From: Mesorhizobium shangrilense
GTDB lineage: Bacteria > Pseudomonadota > Alphaproteobacteria > Rhizobiales > Rhizobiaceae
Assembly (NCBI RefSeq): GCF_040537815.1
Contig: NZ_JBEWSZ010000003.1
Coordinates: 62,001 to 126,000 of the forward strand
DNA: 64,000 bases
Direction of reading: 5' to 3'
Each line of letters opens with the position of its first letter. Positions within the stretch are counted from its first letter, which is position 1. The notes below the pieces were generated by a model. That model did no database searches. It was not told the origin of the DNA and was given only the letters and a program-made list of their open reading frames with translations. Below, piece by piece: positions 17,596-26,667 of the stretch. Both the position numbers and the translations under genes were made by a program.

Positions 17596-17647
17596 AGACA
17601 GTTCAATCTGGAGACACCCGTGTGACGCATCAATTGTGGGGAATTGG

Positions 17648-20044
17648 ATGACATCGAAAATTGTCTATTTGAACCAAATCGAGCGGTGTGTCTCCTGGCT
17701 TGCCGCCTGGACAGTACACAATGCCAACCACGTGCGGGAGGCCGACGAGATCAAGGTTGGTGGCCACCAAGCCTCCTCCGCCTCTCTCGGGACGATCATG
17801 ACCGCGCTTTATTACGCTGCACTGCGTCCGCAGGACCGGGTGGCGGTCAAGCCCCATGCCGCACCGATCTTCCATGCGATTCAGTACCTGTCAGGGAATC
17901 AGACACGCGAGAAACTCGAAAACTTCCGCGGCTATAAGGGCGCCCAAAGTTACCCCTCGCGAACCAAGGACGTGGATGATGTCGACTTCTCGACCGGCTC
18001 GGTGGGCCTGGGTGTCGCACAGACGCTCTTTTCCTCCCTCGTACAGGACTATGTATCCGCCCACGGCTGGATGAAGGGTCGGCCCGAGGGGCGCACGGTC
18101 AGCCTGATCGGCGACGCCGAGATGGACGAGGGCAACATCTACGAGGCCCTGATCGAGGGTTGGAAGCACGGGTTGCGGAACTGCTGGTGGATCGTGGACT
18201 ACAACCGTCAGTCGCTCGACGCGGTCATCCGCGAAGGTCTCTGGCAGCGCTTCGAGCAGATCTTCAAGAACTTCGGCTGGGACGTGGTGATCCTGCGCCA
18301 TGGCTCCCTCCAGCAGGCCGCCTTTGCCGAGCCGGGAGGAGAGAAGCTGCGCGATTGGATCGAGCGGTGCTCCAACCAGCTTTATTCGGCGCTCACCTTT
18401 CAGGGTGGCGCGGCCTGGCGCAAGCGGCTGCTCGACGAGATTGGCGATCAGGGGCCGGTCACCGAGCTAATCGAACGCCGTTCTGACGACGAGTTGCAGG
18501 CGCTCATGGTCAATTTGGGCGGTCACGACCTGCCGAGACTCCTCGAAGCCTTCGAGGCTGCCTCGCAGCATGACCGACCGGTCTGTTTCATCTGCTACAC
18601 GATCAAGGGTTATGGCTTGCCGCTGGCCGGCCACAAGGACAACCATGCCGGCCAGATGACGCCCACCCAGATGGAAGGCTTCCGCCAGCGGATGGGAGTC
18701 CGGCCCGGCAAGGAATGGGATAAATGGGCCGCGGCGACGTTGCCTCCGGCAGAACTAGAGGCTTTCATCGCCCAAGCGCCGTTCTTCAGCGAGGGCCGGC
18801 GCCGGCTTACCGCGCCCGGGATTCCGGTTCCCGAGGCACTGCCCGCGCCGGCACAGGGGGGCAAGCAGGTCTCAACCCAAATGGGTTTCGGTCAGATCCT
18901 CAACGAGATTGCGCGCAGTGAAACGCCGCTCGCCGAGCGCATCGTCACGACTTCCCCGGACGTCACGGTGTCGACCAATCTCGGCGCTTGGGTCAATCGA
19001 CGCGGACTCTTCGCCCGCGAGAGCATGGCCGATACCTTCAAGGCCGAGCGCATCCCTTCAACCTACAGCTGGGAGTTCGGGCCGAAGGGGCAGCACCTCG
19101 AACTCGGCATCGCCGAATCCAATCTCATGATTATGCTCGGAGCGCTGGGGCTGTCGCATTCCGTGAATGGCGTGCGGTTGCTGCCGATCGGGACTGTGTA
19201 TGATCCGTTCATCTACCGCGCGGCCGATCAGCTGAACTATGCCTGCTACCAAGATGCGCGCTTTCTGCTGGTCGCCACGCCCTCCGGCGTGACTCTTGCC
19301 CCCGAGGGAGGAGCGCACCAGTCGATCGGCACGCCGCTGATCGGCATGGCGCAGGACGGGCTTTGCGCCTTCGAGCCGGCCTTCGTGGATGAGCTCGCGG
19401 TGATCATGCGTTTCGCCTTCGACTACATGCAGCGGAACGGCGAAGGCGATCCAGACGAGACGACATGGCTGCGTGACCAGACCGGCGGATCAGTCTATCT
19501 GCGCCTGTCCACTCGGCCCTTGGAGCAGCCTCATCGCGACATGGGTGCGGAGCTGGCGCGCGACATCGTCAACGGTGCCTATTGGCTGCGCCCGCCCGGA
19601 CCGAACGCCAGCGTTATCGTCGCCTATCAGGGCGTCGTCGCGCCGGAAGCGATTGCCGCGACAGGTCTTCTTGCGGAAGACCGGCGCGATGTCGGGCTGT
19701 TGGCGATTACGTCCGCGGATCGTCTCAATGCGGGCTGGCAGGCCGCGGAACGTGCCCGGCAGCGCGGAACAGTCGACGCGACGTGCCACATCGAGCGCCT
19801 GCTGGCATCGCTGTCGCGCGATTGCGGGATCGTCACCGTGATTGACGGCCACCCCGCGACGCTCGCCTGGATCGGTGGCGTGAACGGTCATCGCGTCAAG
19901 GCTCTGGGGGTCGAGCATTTTGGCCAGACCGGCACGATTTCAGACCTCTATCGCCATCATGGCCTCGACTCGAACGCCATCGTGCATGCAGCGCAAGCAG
20001 TCAGTGCCGGACGCGGCATTCGCTATTTGAAGTCGCTCCCTTGA
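17648..20044 (+). CDS. AceE-like homodimeric 2-oxoacid dehydrogenase E1 component
   Basis: This roughly 798-residue TPP enzyme resembles the pyruvate dehydrogenase E1 of the AceE type. It shows KVGGHQASSASLGTIMTALY, the TPP motif LIGDAEMDEGNIYEALIEGW...WWIVDYNRQ near residue 155, ICYTIKGYGLPLAGHKDNHA and, in the pyrimidine domain, LELGIAESNLMIMLGALGLS. ATG 17648 is preferred over 17636 because GGGG lies 7 bases upstream. No E2 or E3 gene is nearby. In Pseudomonas putida an E1 homologue (MdeB) follows methionine gamma-lyase and acts on 2-oxobutyrate. By analogy this protein may dispose of a 2-oxo acid formed by the neighbouring lyases. Confidence 0.85.
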   Translation: MTSKIVYLNQIERCVSWLAAWTVHNANHVREADEIKVGGHQASSASLGTIMTALYYAALRPQDRVAVKPHAAPIFHAIQYLSGNQTREKLENFRGYKGAQSYPSRTKDVDDVDFSTGSVGLGVAQTLFSSLVQDYVSAHGWMKGRPEGRTVSLIGDAEMDEGNIYEALIEGWKHGLRNCWWIVDYNRQSLDAVIREGLWQRFEQIFKNFGWDVVILRHGSLQQAAFAEPGGEKLRDWIERCSNQLYSALTFQGGAAWRKRLLDEIGDQGPVTELIERRSDDELQALMVNLGGHDLPRLLEAFEAASQHDRPVCFICYTIKGYGLPLAGHKDNHAGQMTPTQMEGFRQRMGVRPGKEWDKWAAATLPPAELEAFIAQAPFFSEGRRRLTAPGIPVPEALPAPAQGGKQVSTQMGFGQILNEIARSETPLAERIVTTSPDVTVSTNLGAWVNRRGLFARESMADTFKAERIPSTYSWEFGPKGQHLELGIAESNLMIMLGALGLSHSVNGVRLLPIGTVYDPFIYRAADQLNYACYQDARFLLVATPSGVTLAPEGGAHQSIGTPLIGMAQDGLCAFEPAFVDELAVIMRFAFDYMQRNGEGDPDETTWLRDQTGGSVYLRLSTRPLEQPHRDMGAELARDIVNGAYWLRPPGPNASVIVAYQGVVAPEAIAATGLLAEDRRDVGLLAITSADRLNAGWQAAERARQRGTVDATCHIERLLASLSRDCGIVTVIDGHPATLAWIGGVNGHRVKALGVEHFGQTGTISDLYRHHGLDSNAIVHAAQAVSAGRGIRYLKSLP

Positions 20045-20128
20045 GCCGCCGCCGGGTGTCTTGCGCGGTTCCCACGATGTCGGTTGCGCAAGAGCCAGAT
20101 TGATCCGAAGCCGATCACGACGGAAGGG

Positions 20129-20728
20129 TCATGTTTCCTCTGCGCGTTCGAGCACAGCCATTGAAAACGAAACCGGCTGATCGTCCCCTGCGGCATAGGA
20201 GTGCGGCTGATCGGTGACGAGCCGCGCGGCTTCGCCGGCCTGCAATGTCATCGTCTGCGAGCCGACGGTGATCTTGAGGCTTCCTCGCACGACCGAAAGA
20301 AGCTCACGAGTGCCCCGGCTGTGAGCGTCCGAGTGATGAACGTCGCCGGGCACAATCGTCCAGGACCAGATCTCGAACATCGTCCGGCCTGAGGTCGAGG
20401 CTTCCAATTTCGCCTCGCTTCCATGTGGCGTTTTCCAAAGTGTAGCGGGATTGGTGCGTTCAATCGGACCACCCGAGACCTCCTCGGATGACGCGCCCAA
20501 CAGATCGGTAACTGACAGAGAGAAGGCGACCGCCAGACGGCACAACACTCCAATGCTCGGATTGGCCTTTCCCTGTTCGATGGCCACGACTGTGCCCTTC
20601 GACAGGCCCGAGAGCGCAGCAAGTCCATCTAGGCTCAAGTTCTGGGTCCGGCGCAGATGCTGCACCCTCAATGATAGTGCGGTCCCAAGTTGTCTCTCCG
20701 TTGCCGCCGCTGTTTCATCGTCGGTCAT
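20129..20728 (-). CDS. XRE-family regulator with C-terminal cupin domain
   Basis: This roughly 199-residue protein has an N-terminal helix-turn-helix, LRVQHLRRTQNLSLDGLAAL then SGLSKGTVVAIEQGKANPSI, and a C-terminal cupin barrel with VVPGDVHHSDAHSRGTRELL and LQAGEAARLVTDQPHSYAAG. Regulators of this layout sense small molecules through the cupin. The ATG at 20728 lies inside a palindromic operator copy (20721-20737), implying autoregulation; an alternative GTG is at 20749. It is divergent from the EamA, PLP lyase, B3/B4, PaiB, PhzF gene series and is its probable regulator. Confidence 0.88.
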   Translation of the reverse strand: MTDDETAAATERQLGTALSLRVQHLRRTQNLSLDGLAALSGLSKGTVVAIEQGKANPSIGVLCRLAVAFSLSVTDLLGASSEEVSGGPIERTNPATLWKTPHGSEAKLEASTSGRTMFEIWSWTIVPGDVHHSDAHSRGTRELLSVVRGSLKITVGSQTMTLQAGEAARLVTDQPHSYAAGDDQPVSFSMAVLERAEET

Positions 20729-20775
20729 TATATTGACTTCCACTGACACATCGCATACGGTCAGTATAATGACCG
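20721..20775. promoter_or_regulatory. Paired operators for the XRE-cupin regulator
   Basis: Bases 20758-20775 read CGGTCAGTATAATGACCG, perfect 6-base arms around GTATAA. The related sequence CGGTCATTATATTGAC begins at 20722, and is the same motif in the opposite reading with the last two arm bases changed. The first copy covers the regulator's own start codon. The second lies where the divergent EamA promoter should be. Two copies of one operator in the divergent region fit dual control by the adjacent XRE-cupin protein. Confidence 0.65.
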
Positions 20776-20916
20776 GCGTAAAAAGTTCAACCGCGCTGTC
20801 TCAAACTCCAGGATCGATGCCGTGGCCATTCTGATCGCCGACAAAGCTTTTGCCGCTCGCGGGCGGCCGATCCTGTATCTGCCATGCGAGCTCCCGCTTG
20901 GCTCCGTGGTCCCCAC

Positions 20917-21753
20917 ATGAGCATCCTGACTGCAAGCCTGGCCGCGGCCGCTTTCGGCGGCGGGGATTTCCTGGGCGGTGTCGCCGCGCGCGACTCGGAT
21001 TGGCGGCAGGTCGTCTCGGTGGCGCTCGGCGTTGGCTTGCTCGTGCTCGGCGCAGCGACATGCTTCGGCGGTGAACCCGCCGGCACGCTCCCCCTGGCGT
21101 GGTGCCTGTCGGCAGGCACGGGGTTCGCGGTCGGCGTCTCCCTCCTCTATCGCGCTTTGGCCGAGGGGCAGATGACGCAGGTCGCGCCGATCACGGCCGC
21201 CATCGCCATAGCCGTGCCGGCGCTCGTGGATATTCTGGCGGGCAAGGCGGTGACCGGTCCTCTGGTCCTGGGGCTGGTGGCGGCCAGCTTCAGCGCAGCT
21301 CTCCTGTCAGGCCTGGTCGGCGGCTGGCGCGACGGCATGCGGAACCGTTCGACCCTCATTGTCGCCCTCGGGGCCGGACTCGGCCTGGCCCTATTCTACA
21401 TTGGCCTCGACAGGGTCGAGGCCAATGGGGGAGGTATCAGGGGCGCGCTGCTCGTCCGCGCTACGGCGTTTGTGGCGATGGCCGCCGTGACGATGAGGTG
21501 CCGAGGCGAGGCGTTGCATCCGCGCTCACTGGGCATTGCCGCCGGGGCCGGTGTTCTCGATGGAACGGCAAACCTGCTGCTCATGATGGCATTTGCCACG
21601 GGAGGGCTGGCGGAAACCTCGGCCATCGCCTCGCTATATCCCGTCGCGACGATTTTTCTGGCCATCGCCTTTCTGCGGGAGCGGCCTTCGAGATCCCAGG
21701 CAATCGGGCTGCTCCTGGTCATCCCTGCGATCTTCCTTCTCAAATCCACCTAA
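20917..21753 (+). CDS. EamA/DMT-family exporter
   Basis: This is a roughly 278-residue membrane protein with about ten hydrophobic segments in two repeated halves, for example SLAAAAFGGGDFLGGVAARD, ITAAIAIAVPALVDILAG, VLGLVAASFSAALLSGLVGG, and at the end IASLYPVATIFLAIAFLRER. That is the drug/metabolite transporter layout. ATG 20917 gives the usual short N-terminus; 20884 is the alternative. It is first gene of the operon divergent from the XRE-cupin regulator and 10 bases before the PLP lyase, so it probably exports a toxic amino acid or an end product. Confidence 0.82.
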   Translation: MSILTASLAAAAFGGGDFLGGVAARDSDWRQVVSVALGVGLLVLGAATCFGGEPAGTLPLAWCLSAGTGFAVGVSLLYRALAEGQMTQVAPITAAIAIAVPALVDILAGKAVTGPLVLGLVAASFSAALLSGLVGGWRDGMRNRSTLIVALGAGLGLALFYIGLDRVEANGGGIRGALLVRATAFVAMAAVTMRCRGEALHPRSLGIAAGAGVLDGTANLLLMMAFATGGLAETSAIASLYPVATIFLAIAFLRERPSRSQAIGLLLVIPAIFLLKST

Positions 21754-21763
21754 GGAGCTCTCG

Positions 21764-22897
21764 ATGCACATAGAAACCAAGGCAATACATGCGGGTCGGC
21801 GCGTCGACCCTTCCACCGGGGCCATCACCCTTCCGTTCCATCCCAGCACGACCTTCGAGCGGAGCGCGGACGGCTCCTTCCCGTCGGGCTACGAATATAT
21901 CCGGGATGACAACCCGACGCGGCAGGCGTTCGAGACGGCGATGGCCGCACTCGAAGGCGGCCAGGCCGCTGTCGCCTTTTCCTCCGGCATGGCCGCGATC
22001 ACCGCGGTGTTCGAGGGGCATGCTGGCAAGGGCAATCGCATCGTCGTACCGGACGACATGTATTTCGGCATCCGGTCGCTGATCGATGAAACCGACATCG
22101 GGCACCGTTTCGACTTCGTCGCCGTTGACATGCGCGACATGGACGCCTTGCGCGCGGCCGTCGGGTCCGCGCCCACCGGCCTCGTCTGGATCGAGACCCC
22201 CTCCAACCCGCTTATCCGCGTCGTGGACATCCGGGCGACTTGTGACCTCGCGCACGAGGCCGGTGCGCTCGCCGTGGTGGACAATACCTGGGCGACACCG
22301 ATCCTGCAGCGCCCATTCGATCTCGGGGCCGATGCTGTCGTGCATTCGGCAACGAAATACATCGGCGGCCATTCCGACCTGATGGCAGGGGTCGTCGTCC
22401 TGCCGGAGGCTTCGCCGCTCGAACGCCCCTTGCGCATGATTCAACATCACAAGGGAAGCGTTGCGGCCCCCTTCGACTGCTGGCTGGCGCTGCGCGGGCT
22501 GCAGACCTTGCCGGTTCGTATGCGAGCCCATTGCGAGGGGGCTCAAAAGGTCGCCGAAGCGTTGCGAAGGCATCCCGCTGTTGAAGCTGTCCTCTTTCCT
22601 GGCCTACCGGGCGACCCGGGGCACGGGTTGGCCGGGCGGCAGATGTCGGGCTATGGCGCCATGCTTTCCTTCATCGTCGGCGGCGGCGCCGAGGCAGCCA
22701 TGGCGGTTGCTGGCCGGCTCAAACTCGTGGTGCGGGCCACGAGCCTCGGGGGCACGCACTCGCTGATCGAGCACCGGGCTTCGGTCGAAGGGCCGAAGTC
22801 GATGGCGCCGTCGGGGCTCCTGCGAATGTCCGTCGGGCTTGAGCATCCGCAGGACCTCATCGACGATCTCGATCAGGCTTTGTCGGTGGCCGGATGA
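21764..22897 (+). CDS. Cys/Met-metabolism PLP lyase; candidate canavanine gamma-lyase
   Basis: This 377-residue fold-type I PLP enzyme shows IETKAIHAGRRVDPSTGAIT, YIRDDNPTRQAFETAMAALE, AVAFSSGMAAITAVFEGHAG, LVWIETPSNPLIRVVDI, VVDNTWATPILQRPFDLGAD and the PLP Lys in VVHSATKYIGGHSD. Motifs are complete. Homology alone gives a gamma-lyase/synthase family member. From established knowledge, canavanine gamma-lyases of legume-associated Rhizobiales and Pseudomonas belong to this family and occur with a B3/B4-domain tRNA deacylase. The gene 128 bases downstream here encodes exactly such a domain, so canavanine gamma-lyase is my leading inference. Methionine gamma-lyase or cystathionine lyase remain alternatives. 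Confidence 0.82.
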   Translation: MHIETKAIHAGRRVDPSTGAITLPFHPSTTFERSADGSFPSGYEYIRDDNPTRQAFETAMAALEGGQAAVAFSSGMAAITAVFEGHAGKGNRIVVPDDMYFGIRSLIDETDIGHRFDFVAVDMRDMDALRAAVGSAPTGLVWIETPSNPLIRVVDIRATCDLAHEAGALAVVDNTWATPILQRPFDLGADAVVHSATKYIGGHSDLMAGVVVLPEASPLERPLRMIQHHKGSVAAPFDCWLALRGLQTLPVRMRAHCEGAQKVAEALRRHPAVEAVLFPGLPGDPGHGLAGRQMSGYGAMLSFIVGGGAEAAMAVAGRLKLVVRATSLGGTHSLIEHRASVEGPKSMAPSGLLRMSVGLEHPQDLIDDLDQALSVAG

Positions 22898-23024
22898 CTC
22901 GGCGGCTTTGTGCAGCAGGCACGACCGGACTCCCACAAGTCCGGGGCGTCCGCCTTACCCGCCATGTTGGATATCGCCCTGAATGAACCGCAACGCAGAG
23001 CCTTCCCGCAGGACGGAGCAGCCC

Positions 23025-23720
23025 ATGTCTTTCACCCCCATGATCGCCCCCGAGATTTACGCCCGGCATCCGAACTTTCATTTGCAGAGCATCGTCGTGC
23101 GAAACGCGGAAGTCGGCGTGCCTCAGGCCTCGGCGCTCGCTGACGTGATCGCGGCCGCGGAGCAAGCCGCGCTTGGCGACGATGCCCAACGGGATGCCCA
23201 TCTTGCGGCCTGGGCCGAAGCCTACAGGGCCTTCGGTGCCAACGCCAATCGAACACCATGCTCGGCTGCGGCGCTTCTCAAGCGGATTCGCAAGGATGGC
23301 TCATTGCCACGGATTTCCCCGCTGGTGGATGCCTACAACGCCGTCAGCGTGCTTTATGGCATTCCGGTTGGCGGTGAAGACCTCGATCACTATCAGGGTC
23401 TTCCGAGACTTCTGATCGCGACGGGCGCCGAACCGTTCGACACCGTCCAGCAAGGCGAACCGGTCACCGAGCATCCTGAGCCGGGCGAAGTCGTATGGTG
23501 CGATGACGCCGGAGTCACCTGCCGCCGCTGGAACTGGCGGCAGGGGCGGCGGACTATGGTAACGGCCGATTCGCGTTCCCTTTGGCTTGTACTCGAGGCG
23601 CTCGAGCCCATGCCTTCGGAGCGGCTGAGGGCCGCTGGGGCGCAACTAACCGGGGTGATTGAGGCCCTGTGCCCAAATGCCCAGATCGAAATCGCTGGCA
23701 GATCGAAATCGCTGGGTTGA
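23025..23720 (+). CDS. Stand-alone B3/B4-domain protein, probable mischarged-tRNA deacylase
   Basis: This 231-residue protein consists of one B3/B4 domain, the editing domain of bacterial phenylalanyl-tRNA synthetase beta chain. It has LQSIVVRNAEVGVPQAS, CSAAALLKRIRKDGSLPRIS, PLVDAYNAVSVLYGIPVGGE, and EVVWCDDAGVTCRRWNWRQG. The ATG at 23025 has AGGACGGAG upstream; 22983 is a poorer start. Stand-alone B3/B4 proteins remove wrong amino acids from tRNA, and one class (CtdA) deacylates canavanyl-tRNA(Arg). Its place after a gamma-lyase and an exporter supports that role here, but the assignment is inferred from context. Confidence 0.82.
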   Translation: MSFTPMIAPEIYARHPNFHLQSIVVRNAEVGVPQASALADVIAAAEQAALGDDAQRDAHLAAWAEAYRAFGANANRTPCSAAALLKRIRKDGSLPRISPLVDAYNAVSVLYGIPVGGEDLDHYQGLPRLLIATGAEPFDTVQQGEPVTEHPEPGEVVWCDDAGVTCRRWNWRQGRRTMVTADSRSLWLVLEALEPMPSERLRAAGAQLTGVIEALCPNAQIEIAGRSKSLG

Positions 23721-23764
23721 ATACGTCCACCCGCTGCTTAAGCCGCGCAATCGAGAGAAACTAA

Positions 23765-24388
23765 ATGTACCGGCCCCGTCGATCAGTCGAAGACCGCCCC
23801 GATGTGCTTCTGGCCGCGATCCGCGAGATCGGCTTCGCCACGATCGTGACGCCGACGCCTGCAGGCATCGAGGCCACGCATGTGCCGACCATCGCGCGGC
23901 AGGCTGCGGATGGAGGTATGATCCTCGCGGCCCACGTCGCGCGTGCCAACGCGCATTGGCGGGTACCAGCGGGCAGCGCCAGTCTCGCGATTTTTCAGGG
24001 CCCTCACACCTACATGTCGCCGCAGTGGTATCCGACCAAGCGCGAGACGGGAAAGGTCGTTCCCACATGGCTCTATATCGCCATACACGCGCACGGAAGC
24101 TTGACGGCGATTGAGGATAGGGCTTGGCTGCGGCGCCAGGTTGAACACCTGACCGACCGGCACGAGGCCACACGCACAACGCCCTGGAGCGTGTCGGATG
24201 CGCCGCAAAAATATATCGACAGCATGATGCGGGGTATTATCGGTTTGGAATTTCGCGTCGAGCGCCTCGAGGGAGCATGGAAACTGAATGAGGAAGAGAA
24301 CGCCGCCGACCTGGACGGCACACGCCTGGGGCTTGAGACCGCCGGTCATGCAGGCGAGCTCTTGGCACGAGCCCTCGCCGAGCGGTGA
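23765..24388 (+). CDS. FMN-binding PaiB-family protein (copy 2)
   Basis: This 207-residue PaiB-like split-barrel protein has MYRPRRSVEDRPDVLLAAIR, HVARANAHWRVPAGSASLAI, YMSPQWYPTKRETGKVVPTW and LTDRHEATRTTPWSVSDAP. It is a paralogue of the protein at 11445, sharing SPQWYP..., the HRHEAT/DRHEAT block and overall length. It lies 44 bases after the B3/B4 gene in the same operon. The PaiB name implies repression, but the fold suggests FMN-dependent redox chemistry, and no DNA-binding motif is visible. Confidence 0.85.
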   Translation: MYRPRRSVEDRPDVLLAAIREIGFATIVTPTPAGIEATHVPTIARQAADGGMILAAHVARANAHWRVPAGSASLAIFQGPHTYMSPQWYPTKRETGKVVPTWLYIAIHAHGSLTAIEDRAWLRRQVEHLTDRHEATRTTPWSVSDAPQKYIDSMMRGIIGLEFRVERLEGAWKLNEEENAADLDGTRLGLETAGHAGELLARALAER

Positions 24389-24658
24389 ATGTCGTAGAGA
24401 AGTGCCCGCCGGGGCGCGGCCTCGACCTGTAAGATCCAAGGAGGCGGACAGCGCGCTGATCCGCCTCGAGCGCAGCAAGAGGCGAAAGGGGCTACCACGA
24501 CCCCGACCGGCCGGAAGCCTAAATCAGCTTTCGGACCCCTTGCGGCCCTTGACAACCAATACGATCGACGACGCGATGGATCCACAGCTGCCATTGACCG
24601 GCAGGCAGATGAGCGTCCGTCAAGTTAAAAGGTCGGCCTTCTGAAACGAGATGTCTCC

Positions 24659-25555
24659 ATGCGCATGTATCAGGTAGATGCCTTTACCGACCGGCTTTTT
24701 GCGGGGAACCCTGCTGCTGTTCTCGTGCTCGACCATTGGCTGCCGGATGACCTGATGCTTGCGATCACCCAAGAGAACAATCTTGCCGAAACTGCTTTCG
24801 TCAAAGCGCGTTCGGATGGCGCGTGGGATCTGCGGTGGTTTGCCCCAGCGCATGAGGTCGATTTCTGCGGCCATGCCACCCTGGCGACCGCACATGTGTT
24901 GCTGACCGAGGCCAAGGCGGAAGCTCCGCTTGTCTTTCACACGCGCGTCGGCGAGCTGCGAGTTACACAAGGCTCGCATGGCTACCGACTGGACATTCCC
25001 CGTCTGCCGCCGGAGCCATTGGAGACGCTTCCCGCGGAAATCGCACGTGTTTTCGACAATCCACCTGTCCGCATCTTCCGAAACTTCGAGAACATCTTCG
25101 CCGATCTCGGCAGCGCGGATGCTGTGCGTAGCTTTGTCCCTGACCTTGCCTCGGTTGCCCGCCTCGGGTCTGTGGGCCTTGTCGTGACGGGGCAGGAAGC
25201 CGACAACGAGCGAGCGCATTTCGTGTCCCGTTACTTTGCCCCCGGAGCGGGTATTCCTGAGGATCCAGTCACTGGTTCAATTCATGCCACGTTAGTTCCT
25301 TACTGGGCCGAGCGGCTGGGTCGCGAAAGGCTGATGGCCTATCAGGCCTCGGCGCGCGGCGGCTGGCTTGATTGCGAATTGACCGAAGATCGAGTCTTTC
25401 TGCTCGGTAATGCCGTGACCTTTATGAAAGCCACGATTTCCATCCCCAATGGCGCTGCGTGGGCGCTTTCAGAAACGGCGCCAGAGTCCATTGGCGGACG
25501 TTCGAACTTCGCGCGTCGGGCTTCCGCTCGCCACCCGAAAACGAACTCGACCTGA
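24659..25555 (+). CDS. PhzF-family isomerase/epimerase
   Basis: This 298-residue protein has a PhzF fold. Visible are YQVDAFTDRLFAGNPAAVLV, the catalytic Glu in ITQENNLAETAFV, LRWFAPAHEVDFCGHATLAT and, in the second half, SRYFAPGAGIPEDPVTGSIH. Length matches the family. PhzF proteins catalyse isomerisation or cyclisation of small amino or hydroxy acids without cofactors, and bacterial catabolic members are mostly uncharacterised. It is last in the run starting at the EamA gene, separated from the PaiB-like gene by 270 bases, so it may have its own promoter. Confidence 0.85.
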   Translation: MRMYQVDAFTDRLFAGNPAAVLVLDHWLPDDLMLAITQENNLAETAFVKARSDGAWDLRWFAPAHEVDFCGHATLATAHVLLTEAKAEAPLVFHTRVGELRVTQGSHGYRLDIPRLPPEPLETLPAEIARVFDNPPVRIFRNFENIFADLGSADAVRSFVPDLASVARLGSVGLVVTGQEADNERAHFVSRYFAPGAGIPEDPVTGSIHATLVPYWAERLGRERLMAYQASARGGWLDCELTEDRVFLLGNAVTFMKATISIPNGAAWALSETAPESIGGRSNFARRASARHPKTNST

Positions 25556-25668
25556 AGAGCCATCCATCGTAGCAACCCAAACGGCTGTGCCGGCGATGGC
25601 ATATGAGCGTACGATTTTGAACAGATCTTGCTCCGATCCATTCTACTCTTAAGCTCTTCACAGGCGAA

Positions 25669-26661
25669 TTATACTGTCATTCTGAAGTATAGCATCGGCA
25701 ATTTTTCCGGCAACGCCTCAATTTTCTGAATCGTGACGAAGCCTCGCCTGCCAAAAATGCGCGGCAGATAATTCTCTCCACCGCTGTGGACGAGGTCGAC
25801 GCAGAACACGTCGATGCCGCCATGCGCCAGATCCTGCACGGCCTTTCGCGCATCCTCCACGAGGTAGTTGCGGTCGGCGATGTCGACGTCGGACGGTTCG
25901 CCGTCGGTAACCACGAGAATTAGCCGGCGGTGCGAGCGCCGATACGCCACTTCGGCGCCGGCATGTCGCAGTGCCGCGCCAAGGCGGGTCGACAGTCCGC
26001 CGCGTAGTTCCGCCAGCCTCGCGCGCGCCGCGTCATCGTAGGGTTGGCGGAAATCCTTTACGCAGTAGGTCCGCACTTCTTCGCGCCCGTTCGAGCAGAA
26101 GGCGTGAACGGCGAAGGGGTCGCCGAGATCGGCGATGGCTTCGGAGAGCAGCGCGACGGCGGCGCGCTCGACCTGGATCACGGTCGACGTAGTGTCCTTG
26201 ATGCGGTCGTGGGTCGATTCGGAAATGTCGAGCAGCGCCAGCACAGACAAGTCGCGCGCACGCATGATGCGTGTCTCATAGACGCGGGGATCGGGCCGAA
26301 CGCCGATCCGATGATCGATGGCGGTGAGGATGCATGCGTCCAGGTCGAGTCGGTCGCCCTGCGCTTGCCCCCTGAGCCTTACCGGCCGGCTTACCTTGGC
26401 ATTCTTCACCAGCCGGGCGATGCGGTTGGCTACCCCCGGGCCGAATGTCTTGCCCGACGCAACGCCCGCCAGCGCGAAATTGATGACAGCGCCGCAACCG
26501 ATCTCGGCCGCGATCAAGCGCTCCAGACCGTCGAGCCAGCGATCGAAATCCGTATCATCGGGAAAGGTCTTGCGGACCTGCGCCAAGGTGGTTTCGCCGA
26601 TCAGCTCGGGCAGGCGCGCCCGGCGAAACATTTCCTCGATCGCGCCACCTTGCCTGGACAT
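25669..26661 (-). pseudogene. Internally deleted cbbO/norD-type VWA protein gene
   Basis: This 330-codon frame ends in a von Willebrand A domain with the MIDAS start LLDISEST near residue 180, RHAGAEVAYRRSHRRLILVV followed by TDGEPSDVD, and a typical CbbO/NorD ending, FVTIQKIEALPEKLPMLYFR. NorD and CbbO proteins are usually 600-780 residues, so several hundred residues between the N-terminal part and the VWA domain appear to be missing. It follows a broken cbbQ by 6 bases. CbbQ/CbbO pairs are AAA+/VWA chaperones that activate RuBisCO or nitric oxide reductase. The frame itself is open, so a shortened protein could be made. Confidence 0.6.
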
Positions 26662-26667
26662 CGCCGG

